From: Cristatella mucedo
Lineage: Eukaryota > Bryozoa > Phylactolaemata > Cristatellidae
Length of the DNA: 64,000 bases
Reading direction: 5' to 3'
NCBI GenBank assembly: GCA_009760855.2
Contig: WPIO01000028.1
Span: 4,175,501-4,239,500, forward strand
The position numbers were made by a program, and so were the translations under genes. This document shows positions 1 through 9,816 of this stretch, in pieces (within the stretch, counting starts at the first letter, position 1; every line of letters starts with the position of its first letter). The notes beneath the pieces were generated by a model that worked only from the letters and a program-made list of their open reading frames with translations, ran no database searches and was not told where the DNA came from.

Positions 1-167
1 GAAAAGGTGAGCTCATTTGGCCGAACTACGATCCCAGGCTAAGGCAATTAGCAGCTACATGTTACCCAACGTTGTGCAGCTTCATCCTAGCAATTCATAG
101 GCAAGCCGCCGGGACGGCAATCAGCCTTCTCCTCCTCTCAACCGCATCTAGATACTGTATAGTGCCT

Positions 168-848
168 AATTAATAATAGTAATAATGCACTTGATAAAGC
201 GCCCTCAGAGAACTCAATCTCTCTCTCTAGGCGCTTTACATTTGCTGCAAAGGGAAATGCAATTGAATGGTGAGTAATATCATGCTTGAAAAACGAACAA
301 AATGAATAACATGGTTAGGGGTGACATGCACAGGGTCAGCATGCAAATGTGGTTAGTGGCAGCATGCACAGTGTCAGCACGCATAAGCACATCAAGGACG
401 AATAATAGGGACCCACTAAATGCTGTCCTAAATAGGTGTATTTTTAAGTTCTTTTTAAATGTCGTCTGGTCAAGGGATGTTCTGACGCAGGTCGGGAGGG
501 AGTTCCAGGCTTTGGGAGCATACGAACTAAATGCACGGTCTCCAAAGGATTTAAGGTTTGTAAGAGGTATTTGTAAACTGTTGGATTCCGAAAAGCGGGT
601 GGTACGATGCTTGGCCTGGTGGGGGAGTATATCTGAGAGATAGGCTGGAGCCAAAGAATGAAGTGACCTAAAAGTGAGCGACAGAACCTTGAAGTCAATC
701 CGTTGCTTGACTGGTAGCCAGTGCAGGTCGGCGAGAAGTGGTGTGATGTGGAAACTGCTACGCTTACGATAGACAAGCCTAGCTGCGGAGTTTTGCACCA
801 TCTGCAATCACCTGATCGCACATGCTGGTAGGCCAGTAAGCAGAAGCA
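168..848 (-). mobile_element. L2-A non-LTR retrotransposon, 5'-truncated, C-terminal RT end
   Basis: On the minus strand the frame contains NSAARLVYRKRSSF, HWLPVKQRIDFKVLSLTF, LAPAYLSDIL and WNSLPTCVR, the conserved end of L2/CR1-type RT proteins. It ends in the family's 3' hairpin (GCGCCTAGAGAGAG, loop, TTCTCTGAGGGCGC) plus ATT repeats at 168-185. It lies just upstream of gene A. Confidence 0.85.
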
Positions 849-1015
849 ATTACTATAGTGCTCTCCGCCTTCGTTTCCTTACTCTCGCGGTTCCTTGGCG
901 CGCGTTGGTTTACTCGCGGACGTTATCCTCGCCTTTTGACCTGCATTTTGTGTCCATTTGCTTCTTGCTGCCACAGTTGCTGCTTTGTAGCTCCGATCGG
1001 TGCTTGGCAGCCATT

Positions 1016-1430
1016 ATGGCTAATAGCAGCCGGGTGGCTGCTTGTTTGCTTCGTAAGCTCTCTGTTGCTAGGTGCGCTCAGTCTAACTTGCTTCGCAAGC
1101 TCTCCGTTGCTAGGTGCGCTCAGTCTGACTTGAAAGCTGAAGATTCGCAGCCACCAAAGGACGCATGTTTCAGCAATCTGGCCCTGACGAGTGACAAACC
1201 TCGAGCGTCGGATTCACTGTCGCCCACGCACCGTGCCACGTTAGAGCCAAAGTCAGCCAGTCTCTTCCCACCGGAAAATTTGGCCGAGGGCATGCTGGGT
1301 TTCACCCTACACGAACTAATCGCAGACCTCGTATCCTCCAATGCGTTCTCCGCCGCCGTTTTCTGGAGCATTGTGCTGAGCATTGGCACTATTCTTGTCC
1401 ACACGACTGCAGACGTCGCTGTGTCATCAG
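1016..1430 (+). CDS. Gene A exon: N-terminal tail and S1
   Basis: The open frame ends in a 35-residue S1 block (LVSSNAFSAAVF onward) that aligns without gaps to the gene B S1 block and stops at the same phase-1 junction. The donor is GTTCGC, a weak match to consensus. I chose the ATG at 1016 because it has A at -3 and G at +4. Alternatively the exon begins at an AG ending at 1113, which would give the same phase-2 entry as gene B exon 3. The region upstream contains two copies of a 45-bp unit. Confidence 0.6.
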
Positions 1431-2522
1431 GTTCGCGGAAATTAGTACGAGCCTTGACACGCAAGGGCGCGCCCAGACACAAATTTTTCGCCGTGTTCAG
1501 GCTGCACCAGTTCAGAGACTACCGCGTACTTACCTGTGCAAAAGAGATTATATTAAAAATGTCCCATGCCGCATCAGGCGAAGCCTAAACGCAGAACAAC
1601 TGAATTTTAAGTGAGCAACTTCCAACTTGAAAGAGGAGTCTAACACGGCATACTAGTAAGTTTAGATGTAAATGAGTCAATCAGTAGACAGCCCTTAGAG
1701 ATCAGATTGATAATCCCAACTTCGCAGTGGTTTCTCTATCTAGCAAACATGAGGCATACATTTCACGCGCACACACACTTCCAGCGGCCAATTAGAAGAA
1801 GTGCGATGGTGCATTCAGCACATCCGCTTGCTGCGGAGCTCGCATCCTCCCACATCTGTTGACCCCCCCCCCCGTAGCGATTATCCGCCAGCGAAGAAAA
1901 CTATTCGCAGATTGAAGCAAAGGCATTGTCATTAATTTTCGGAGTTATGCAATTTTATCTATATTTATATGAACGGATGTTCCTGCTGCTTAACAATCAC
2001 TGCCAACTCATTACTATTGCCGGCCCTATGACCTGCATTCTGCCTTCATGACTGACTTCAAGGTTCTGTCGCTCACTTTTAGGTCACTTCATTCTTTGGC
2101 TCCAGCCTATCTTTCAGATATACTCCCCCCCCCCAGGCCAAGCATCGTACCACCCGCTTTTCGGAATCCAACAGTTTACAAATACCTCTTACAAACCTTA
2201 AATCCTTTGGAGACTATGCATTTAGTTCGTATGCTCCCGAAGCCTGGAACTCCCTCCCGACCTGCGTCAGAACATCCCTTGACCAGACGACATTTAAAAA
2301 GAACTTAAAAACACACCTATTTAGGACAGCATTTAGTGGGTCCCTATTATTCGTCCTCGATGTGCTTATGCGTGCTGACACTGTGCATGCTGCCACTAAC
2401 CACATTTGCATGCTGACTCTGTGCATGTCACCCCGAACCATGTTATTCATTTTGTTCGTTTTTCAAGCATGATATTACTCACCATTCAATTGCATTTCTC
2501 TTTGCAGCAAATGTAAAGCGCC

Positions 2523-2595
<73 letters not shown>

Positions 2596-5500
2596 CTGAG
2601 GGCGCTTATCAAGTGCATTATTATTGTTATCATTAAGCTTCGCTCCCTGAACCGTGCCCGATTAAAAGGCGTAGCTTAGAAAAAAGTCTGTCTCTCTCTG
2701 GCAGCCGACAAGCAAAAGCAGGAGGCTGGGAAATTCCGGAAGCACCAGCGAGCCCCCTCGACACAGCCGGCTGCTCTAATTGGTTGACGCGTCGCATGAA
2801 CTTTAAACAACGACCATTGGAGCAGTCTGAAGGAGTTGAAAGGACGGTGATTGGTTGAATCCACAATCATAAATGGAGTAAAAAAAATTTTGACCCAGCT
2901 TTTCTTTGAAATTGGACCCGTTACAAGAAGGCGGAAACCCCAGTTTTCCCATCATTTCGTCTCTTGTGCACCAAAGCATTTATAGGGATCGCGTCTCGTT
3001 ATGCCGGTTAAAGACATCTATCTTCAGCGGGCTGTTTCAATCACCGTGCGATTCTCAATGGTAATGAGCGTGCATTTCTCAGTGCAACTTTTCTCTGTGA
3101 GGCGTGCAGGTAAAGACTCGCACGCTCGTATCCTACCCTCATACGTGACGAATATCACTTCCGCATATCGCCTATGCAGTTAAAGACTCATACAGCCCCG
3201 CGTACCCTTAATATTTTTTTAGGTATCCTATGACAGAAACTATTAAAAAAGCTTTAGCTTGTTCAACAGTCTTCTTTAAATATTGACAGAAGAACCTTAG
3301 CTGCTATCGCCCCAACTTGCAGTGGGCAATAAAGGATTGCCCATTGCAGGAATCGAACCCACGACCTGGATCGTGAAATGTGAGCACATTAACCTTGGGT
3401 TTACACCGAGCAATTTAACCTTGAGCTGAAACCTAGGGCAAACATGGTTCATATGTCATACTTCGTCAATATTGAATCACGCCACGTTTAAAACACTGCA
3501 CTGACGAAGCAAGGAGCCTCTCGCTGATCGACCTCTCTTTTTTTTTAGATTGGTACTTCTCTATTACTGATGAAATATTTCTCGGACTTTTTATTTGCGA
3601 GGTTGGCCTCATGGTCTATGCACATCGAGCTGAGTTCTTTAAGGACCTGTGGGGAATTGCCGGTGAGCATTTCAATATCATAGTTAGACGACTCTTTGCA
3701 GATGTGCATGCATTTTAACACAAACGCGAGCAGGCTGACGTTCTCTTTGGATTGGAGCGAGCACGCGTTTCTTTACTTTATGAAGTCATCACGATTACCC
3801 GAAGTTAAGAAAATCTTATAGATTGGACGTGAAAGGTAAAAAGTTTGATCAAATCTCCTGAGCTATCCAGTGTATTGCTTCCCCAGATTCTAGTAAGAAT
3901 CAAAATGAAAGCTTAGAGCTAAGAAATTTAATTTAACACTACATGCTGGCTCATTTATTTTCAAACTGACCACCTGGTAGTTTGAGGCCTGGCTGATAAC
4001 CTTGCCAAGTCAGGCGCCTGTAGCTTACATAATCAATTTAGCTCGAAAGCTGCTTAGACGCGTCGACTATTGATTGTAGTAGGCATAATCGTAGACGGCT
4101 TTGCTCTTGCAGACTTGGCTCTTCTCTCACTCAACATCATTTTCTTCGCCGTACCGTTTTTCTCCAGCAAGATGCATCACGGTTATTGGGATTCTATTCG
4201 CATTCTAAAGTTACTCAGAGCCATGAGATCAATTAAAGTAGTGCGGATATTGAAGACGACGAGGTATATTTTGAGCGAGCGCGCGTGAGCGCGTGCAGCC
4301 ACGAAACAGCCACTCAGCAGTCTCTCACTAGCCAATAAGCAGTCACTTAACAGCCAGTCAGCAGCCACTCATCAGTATCACTCAACTTCTCCAGCTTTCT
4401 GCCGGAATCTCGTGAAGCTCGTACCGTCACTTTAACCATGGCTATCTTAAAATTTTTAGCGAGAGTGATAGCCCAGATGTAAGGTGGTCGCTCTTCACGA
4501 CCGAAGTCGTGGGTTAGAATCCTGCAGTACGTTATCCTTTATTGCCAACTGCAAGCGTCAGCGATAGCTGTTAAGGCTCTCCTACCGCTATAAAAATGAG
4601 GCTGTGAAATAAGCTGATATTTTTTTAAATTGTCGTTATATTTTAAAAACCACATAACAAGTTGACAGGGCAGATTAATTTTAAATGCAATTTTTCTTTC
4701 TAAAGGTGCTATTTTTGGGCAGCCGCTTGACAGCTCTTCTTGTGGCAACTTAGTCGTCGCCAACGCAATAATTGGATCGCTTTATATACCGCATGGTAGC
4801 TCAACGTTAATCCTTAAGATGATTCATCTCTCTTGGAATCCATTGGTTAATATCTACAGCTTTTCTGCAATACTATTAATAAAGAAAGACTTACCTGGCG
4901 GGCTGAGAAATATAATACTCTAATCGTGCTTACTGCTCTCAACCTAACTTAACTATCTGGACACCGCAGTAGAATACATGATATCTGAATTATTTAAAAG
5001 CTAGCAACTAGGCTTAGCATATTCGGGAAGTCCAGTAAATTTTACACAGGTATAATCCACAGCCACTGCGAAACAGTCAGGCACGCACAATATTTTGGTA
5101 ATTTAACTCGTTGTAGAATCGGTAAATAATAATTAAAATTTGGTTTATACGATTTGATAGGTATTTTGGAAATTTAAAATATTTCAGGGAAGTGGAAGTT
5201 TAAAAAATCTTTCTCCGTCGCAGCCTCTGATTAAAAAGTGAGCTTACACACTTTCGATTGAATCTCCCTCAAGTCACATTCGGCGTGTGCTATGCACACA
5301 TATTCATTCAGCAGTCTAGAAATGATTTAATTCTGAAAATGATTTAGATTTTGTCGCTCGTGAGATCGATTTTTTGCACAAAGTACCGAAATTAGGAATT
5401 AAGTAAAAATACTTTGAAGAACGATCCATCGCCTCCTTAATGAGCATTCTTTTAAATTAACGTAGTCATATTTCTCATGTCAAATATTTAGGATCGTATA

Positions 5501-8500
5501 ACTGTACACGAGATTTTTGAAATGTTCTGAAGTTAGTGCCCGATACTTGGTTCTATAAATATTAAGGAAGTGGTCCAGTACGACCGCATAAATACCGGAA
5601 GTGAGGCTACACGCAAGTGGGGCTCACGTGGTCATCGCGGCACTGCACGGCGGAGCAGACAGCTTCTTACGAGCGCAAGATATTAGAAGGCCTGCAGGCG
5701 GTGTCTGCATTTGATTCGAGCTATGTGCTGTGCTGCAATTAGCCACCGACTGTAGGTTAATTCTATGTGTAGCAATGCCGTAAAATGCCACCGACTGCTG
5801 ACTGACTAATTTCTGCGGCTGTCAACCGTTGGGAATCGGCTATCGGCTACCTAAAAGGTCAACGGTGCTGCAGATTACTGGCTGCAGTCCTCCGCTATCT
5901 GCAGGTATTTCCAAAGCCTGCAGATCGTACTGACGGTGTGCGCCGCCTCGGCCGGGACAGTCCTTCAAATTTTTGGCCTGATTTTTACTTTCATATGTAT
6001 CCTTCGTGTCATTTTGTGGCTGGTGAACCGTAGGCAGCTTGCAATCTCGCCATCACTTTCCGTGTATTGTGTCGTCGCTGATTGGCAAGGGAAATTTCGT
6101 CATCGGGGGCGGCGGCAAACCGTAGGCCTCAGAGGGGACTGGGGCCAAACAACTATCTGTCGGCCTGGAGGCGCGTGCAAAAAGACCAAATACCTTCTCA
6201 GTGAAGCCCCGAATTCTTTATAGCCCTTCAGCCGCTCCCTCACCCAACAGTTTGCTCCCTGATTTTGGGATCACGCCGGTGGCTCCGCACCTCCTGGTGC
6301 GCCACATAGCGGAAAATTGTTGTGCGCACTCGTCTGAGAAGAAATATCTTGCCTCCCCCCTGCTGACGCTGGGCCTCAGCCCACCCAGCCTGCTAACTAC
6401 GTCCTAGGTTACGCTGACATTGTCGCATCCGCTTTTTTTTAGAGCAGCGTGATGCTCATTCTATCACTTTGCTTTCCTTAGTACATTAAACGGTATGTTT
6501 GCCATACTAGGAAGAGGCTTCTATGCTGATGCTAGCGCCGACAAGTTTGGCACGCTGTGGTTATCCATGCTCACGCTCTTTGGTTTTCTCACGCAAACGG
6601 ACTGGTACCCTGTGTATAGGACTGTCACAGTAACGGATCCAGGTGAGTGATCCTCTGCGGACAGACTCGCGAACTTTCGCGTCTTTGTACCAAAGTGGGC
6701 CGTTTTTCGAAAGAAAAGCTGTGTTCGGTGACGCACTGCTATGCACATGCATTGCTAGTGCTACTGCGATGCATATGCTATGCGGAGCTTAATGAGAAAC
6801 CCAACTTGGCTGCCGGAGAGAATCCAAAGATGACATCAAGGCTTTATTTCGCATTTATTTTGCACGCAGCTTTTTAATTTAGGCAATAGATGTGCGCTAA
6901 ATCCCTCAGATGCAGTCGCACGTCTCCGTACACGGCGTAGCTACCGTGGCTCGCGCAGACGAGCAGCGGATGCAGAGGCCATCAATCTCGCTTCGATCTT
7001 GAAGGCCCGCTAGAGTGTGGCCTGTTCAGACCTACCTTAACTAATCAGTCGGTAGCATCTTCCCCTCTTTCCTTCAGGTTTTTTGGTAGACCGCCATTTT
7101 TCTTTCGCACACAGAACGCTGCATTTGTTCTGCAGGTTCCAGACGGCGGAGTTGATCCTCCAAAAGTCGATTCTCGCCCAGCCCTTTCCGGTGCTTCCGC
7201 TCGAGCCGACCGTCACAGCCACTGAGTCGTTACTTCTTTCCTTGACTCATCTCCTAATGTATGCCATGCCAGGTTTCAGCCCATCAGACGGGAAAAATGA
7301 CGGGAAAAATTTGACTCGCCAACTCGTCGCGCCTCTGCTCTCATTTCGCTGTCTCTCCTGCCCGCTGTTGCTAGCGCCACCGACGAACGGCTTCAGCTTC
7401 GCGAATTCCTCGAGCTTCTGCTTCTTCCTCAGTCTCAGTCCGAGTCCATGATGGTTTCTGGCAAGAACGCGTCTCTCTCTTTTTTTTTATTTCAGCTTCT
7501 GCAGCACAGCGTTCAGCAGCCTCTTCCTTTCGGTGTTCCTCCGACCCATTGCTGATGGTGCGACTGAAGAGTGGCTTTGGTGTCGCGAAGTCATCGTGCT
7601 TCTACTTCTTCTTGTATCTACATCTCGCTTCTTTTTCTTCTGCTTGTATCTCCGGCTGTTGCTTGCATCTCTGGCTGTTGCTTGTATCTCCGGCTGTTGC
7701 TTGTACCTCCGGCTGTTGCTTTTATCTCCGGCTGCTGGTTGTATCTCTGGCTGTTGCTTGTATTTCTGGCTGTTGCTTGTATATCCGACTGTTGCTTGTA
7801 TCTCCGGCTGTTGCTGGCGAGAGAGTCTCCTTCGTTTAGCTTCTGCTGATGCTAGCTCTTGATTTGTATTCATTCAAAAAAATGTACTGATGTGAGTTTT
7901 TCAGCCTATCATTTATTCGAAGCCATTTAACAACACTGGTTAAACTCACACTTAAAACATATCGACCAGCTTTTCCAATACGTCAACTTTTCAATGCGAA
8001 GCTGAAGCTGGGAAGCACCGTAGGCGCCAATCGTCACTTAGAGTGCAAAAAGTAAGTTAAAAATGGAATTCATTTATATAGCTCCGTGAGAGAACTTAAA
8101 ACTCTATCCAGGCGCTTTAATACGCTCCAGGGCTTCGGCAAGCAACCTCGGTCATCACCCGGCGAGCTTCATCAACCTAATCCTTGAGCCGAACCAGTTC
8201 GCCGTAGGACAGAGAGCAGCAGTTTGATGGAATACTCTTATGAAATGGCTGCTCTTAAAAACCCTTTAAAGTTAAAACCCTTTACGAGCTAAACTTGTAC
8301 ATGTTCATTATCAGTTACGATGGCACACGTTGCAGCCACAAATATAAATTAGTAAATTATCTCCCCTCCTGTTTGACACTCATCATTGGCACTTACTTCT
8401 GTCATTCATAATCAGCCTTGCTGTAAGACTAAATTAAATTACGAAAAAACTTGTTTTAATTACGCTGTTAGCATTCTGTCGCCCACACAAGATTGTATTT

Positions 8501-9816
8501 GCTATGACTGCGCCATTTCAAACTCGTCTCCGAGTGATGGCTGCTTAGGCCTATCGAAGGTCATAGCGGGATATGCATTCCCGCTGCGTTACAAGCAGCG
8601 CAGAGGAATGCTACCGGGAATATTTTACAGCTATTCACCGGGCAGGTATATCCGATGCTGTTGTGAATGCTACAAGTTTTCTTTTGCAGAATGCTGGCAT
8701 TTCGTAATCTACCTCTTCACATTTATGATCATTGGAAGGCTGCTGTTACTAAAGCGAGTACTTGGAATGCCTCGCCAGGCGCGCAGTGCACGGAATGCTT
8801 CGGTTTCTGTCGCGGCGGCGGCCGTGCATGCGGACGTGCATGCCGCAGTGCATGCGGCGATCGCCGAAGCCGTCAGCAGCTGCACGGACGGCTGGCTCGA
8901 CTTCGCAAGCTGCCCAAACTGATGCCGCGCACACTTTTTAGTCTTATAATAGCGGTGATGCTCGATGCTTTCCGGTGCGCTCCGCGCTCTAGCGGAAGAG
9001 CAGACGAAGCGGACGCCGAAGACCAGCCGAGCGTCAGAGGTGGGAGTGGCAAACGGGATTTCTCTCAGAAGCGCCTCTAGTGCTCGCCCGCCCTCCCGCT
9101 CGCCAGCCTGCCTTCCTTCCTTCCTCGCAGAGCAACTCGACGTGAATCTCTCGACGCATGCGTCTCGCGAGCTCACTAGCTCTCTCTCTCTCCCTCTCCC
9201 TCTCCTCGCACCGCATCGCCGCGTCGCGCCTCTCCGCGTCAGCTCGCTAAGAGCGCCGGGCTAGAGGCTCGGGTCGCTCATGCGCCTATGGAAATGCCTG
9301 TCCGTAGCGAGCGCTGACGGTCGCAGCTCAGGCTCGACGAGCAATCCGCCAGTTGGCGACGTCAGCGGCGTGAAGTGAGTAGTGCTCGAATTGCGCAGCT
9401 TGCGGCGCCACGCGCGGCGAGCGGAGATACGCGCACAGCGAGCGCTCGCGAATCTCTCCGCTCCTAGGGCCATGCCTGGGCATGGTTCGAATGCTGCCCC
9501 GACATCCACTTCGCGCCGCGCGAGCACTCTGAAAAAAAAATTAGCGAAAGAAAGAATAGCCGCAAAAGCGGCGAAAAAGTGGGAGCGGACATTCTGGCAC
9601 AGGTCTAGCGGCTGCAGCCACGCACATTTCTGTAGGTGCGACGCGAAGTTTCATCCGTACTTACGAAGAATGGCTGCACTTGAACAGGGAATTGAACTCT
9701 ATCGAAGACAGCAGCGCACCATGCTTCAGCTTATTGCAATAAGCTCTCAGGCAAGCGATACTATCGCAACGTCCACGCCGGCAGAATACTTAGGTCTCGT
9801 ATCGCGATGTGATTAA
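1016..9816 (+). CDS. CATSPER1-like sperm cation channel, gene A (diverged tandem paralogue; multi-exon)
   Basis: Single-domain, six-transmembrane voltage-gated channel homologous exon by exon to gene B at 14073-25446. Exons: 1016-1430 (N-tail, S1), 3549-3662 (S2), 4113-4263 (S3-S4), 5905-5996 (S5), 6493-6642 (pore), 8690-8753 (S6), 8942-9039 (S6 end), an unresolved linker, and 9636-9750 or to the stop at 9814-9816. The S2, S5, pore, S6 and C-terminal exons are 114, 92, 150, 64 and 115 nt, identical to gene B, and intron phases match. No exon has a stop or frameshift. The S2 exon is about 34% and the pore exon about 51% identical to gene B by hand count. CatSper channels sit in the sperm flagellum and admit Ca2+. 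Oddities: filter TQTDW in place of TxDxW, a CG dinucleotide where the pore-exon acceptor should be, GC at two donor positions, and a weak donor after S1. It may be a specialised paralogue or a young pseudogene. I infer the CATSPER1 type from pore and S6 resemblance. Confidence 0.7.
1047..1134 (+). repeat. 45-bp tandem duplication in gene A 5' coding or flanking sequence
   Basis: Two nearly identical 45-nt units encode LLRKLSVARCAQS twice in the gene A reading frame. The unit length is a multiple of three, so the duplication keeps the frame. It may be coding, or lie just before a splice acceptor. Confidence 0.8.
2041..2636 (+). mobile_element. L2-A copy, truncated, with expanded GA tract in the tail
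   Basis: Starts inside the RT C-terminal region (DFKVLSLTFRSLHSLAPAYL) and runs into the 3' tail, where the hairpin's AGAGA arm has grown into about 67 bp of GA repeats. It is near-identical to the copy at 168-848 on the other strand. Located in gene A intron 1. Confidence 0.85.
2524..2590. repeat. (GA)n microsatellite inside L2-A tail
   Basis: About 33 GA units placed exactly where other L2-A copies have AGAGAGAGATTAA. Confidence 0.95.
3285..3425 (-). mobile_element. SINE-1 (tRNA-derived), diverged
   Basis: On the minus strand it has a B-box-like GGTTCGATTCCTGC next to CGTGGGTTC, then the family body with GGGCAATCCTTTATTGCCCAC. Gene A intron 1. Confidence 0.65.
3549..3662 (+). CDS. Gene A exon: S2 helix
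   Basis: 114-nt exon, phase 1 in and phase 1 out, bounded by a T-rich tract plus AG and by GTGAGC. It encodes a hydrophobic S2 with a conserved acidic residue (LFICEVGL), followed by FFKDLW, which equals YFKDVW in gene B. Length and phases are identical to gene B 18847-18960. Confidence 0.8.
4113..4263 (+). CDS. Gene A exon: S3-S4 voltage sensor
   Basis: Starts after CTCTTGCAG and ends at AG|GTATAT, phase 1 to phase 2 as in gene B. The S4 carries eight basic residues at exact three-residue spacing (R..K..R..R..K..R..K..R), starting at SIRILKLLR. The S3-S4 loop is about three residues shorter than in gene B. The sensor looks intact. Confidence 0.82.
4465..4625 (+). mobile_element. SINE-1 (tRNA-derived), diverged
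   Basis: Contains TTCACGACCGAAGTCGTGGG, a B-box remnant GGTTAGAATCC, the body TTATTGCCAACTGCAAGC and the end GAGGCTGTGAAATAAGCTGA. It starts about 200 bp after the gene A S4 exon. Confidence 0.7.
5905..5996 (+). CDS. Gene A exon: S4-S5 linker and S5
   Basis: 92 nt, phase 2 to phase 1. It encodes YFQSLQIVLTV followed by a hydrophobic S5, the same length as FLTNLQVIIAT plus S5 in gene B. The donor GTATCC matches the gene B donor base for base. An alternative end at the GT after 6014 is phase-compatible with the AG ending at 6480 and would insert about ten residues before the pore. Confidence 0.72.
6493..6642 (+). CDS. Gene A exon: pore helix and selectivity filter
   Basis: 150 nt, exactly the gene B pore-exon length, ending in a good donor (GTGAGT). 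It encodes MFAILGRGFYADAS and then the filter TQTDW at 6591-6605; gene B has TLDDW. About 25 of 49 residues are identical. The base pair before the homologous exon start is CG, not AG. The nearest upstream AG ends at 6480 and is out of phase with the homologous S5 end, so the acceptor used is uncertain. Confidence 0.75.
7641..7813. repeat. 19-bp minisatellite, about nine copies
   Basis: Unit TGCTTGTATCTCCGGCTGT with few substitutions. Because 19 is not a multiple of three, the array cycles through all frames and makes spurious Cys/Leu/Ser-rich open frames. Lies in the gene A intron between the pore and S6 exons. Confidence 0.92.
8068..8195 (-). mobile_element. SINE-2 copy (L2-A-like tail)
   Basis: Minus strand: tail GCGCCTGGATAGAGTTTTAAG plus TTCTCTCACGGAGCTATATAA, preceded by a degraded tRNA-like head. 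Gene A intron. Confidence 0.55.
8690..8753 (+). CDS. Gene A exon: first part of S6
   Basis: 64 nt, the same as gene B 22723-22786. It follows CTTTTGCAG and encodes CWHFVIYLFTFMIIGRLLLL, leaving two bases (AA) that join T of the next exon to give Asn, as in gene B. The donor reads AA|GCGAGT, implying a GC-AG intron of 188 nt or a mutated donor. Confidence 0.75.
8942..9039 (+). CDS. Gene A exon: end of S6 and start of cytoplasmic tail
   Basis: Begins after CACTTTTTAG with the S6 end LIIAVMLDAFR, which corresponds to LVVAVLVDNFQ in gene B. The tail that follows is acidic and Ala/Ser-rich. Phase-1 exit at G|GTGGGA is my best choice and makes the exon 72 nt shorter than in gene B. The frame closes at 9080, so a donor must lie before that. 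Confidence 0.65.
8985..9480. other. CpG-rich segment at the gene A 3' part
   Basis: Dense CpG and GC-rich sequence covering the end of exon 8942-9039 and the following unresolved linker. It hosts overlapping open frames on both strands, most likely a base-composition effect. Confidence 0.5.
9382..9816 (+). CDS. Gene A C-terminal region: basic linker and conserved C-terminal block
   Basis: One frame runs without a stop from a Lys/Ala-rich stretch near 9530 into the C-terminal block at 9636-9750. That block matches gene B exon 25332-25446 without gaps: 12 residues, then AALE, then 22 residues. In gene B this block is a separate exon. Here the bases before 9636 read CTGTAG, a possible acceptor in the same phase, but the nearest in-phase GT lies only 33 nt upstream. 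The sequence after 9750 is GCAAGC, a possible GC donor. Otherwise the frame runs to TAA at 9814. The upstream splice entry is not resolved. Confidence 0.6.
   Translation: MLELRSLRRHARRAEIRAQRALANLSAPRAMPGHGSNAAPTSTSRRASTLKKKLAKERIAAKAAKKWERTFWHRSSGCSHAHFCRCDAKFHPYLRRMAALEQGIELYRRQQRTMLQLIAISSQASDTIATSTPAEYLGLVSRCD

Noticed and set aside
302-643. Plus-strand 113-residue open frame
   Set aside because: Antisense shadow of the L2-A RT frame on the minus strand.
7487-7873. Several overlapping Cys/Leu-rich frames on both strands
   Set aside because: They arise from the 19-bp minisatellite, whose period shifts all frames.
8709-9264. Frames of 99-155 residues around the gene A S6 exons
   Set aside because: Out of frame with the homologous exons or on the opposite strand; explained by CpG-rich sequence.
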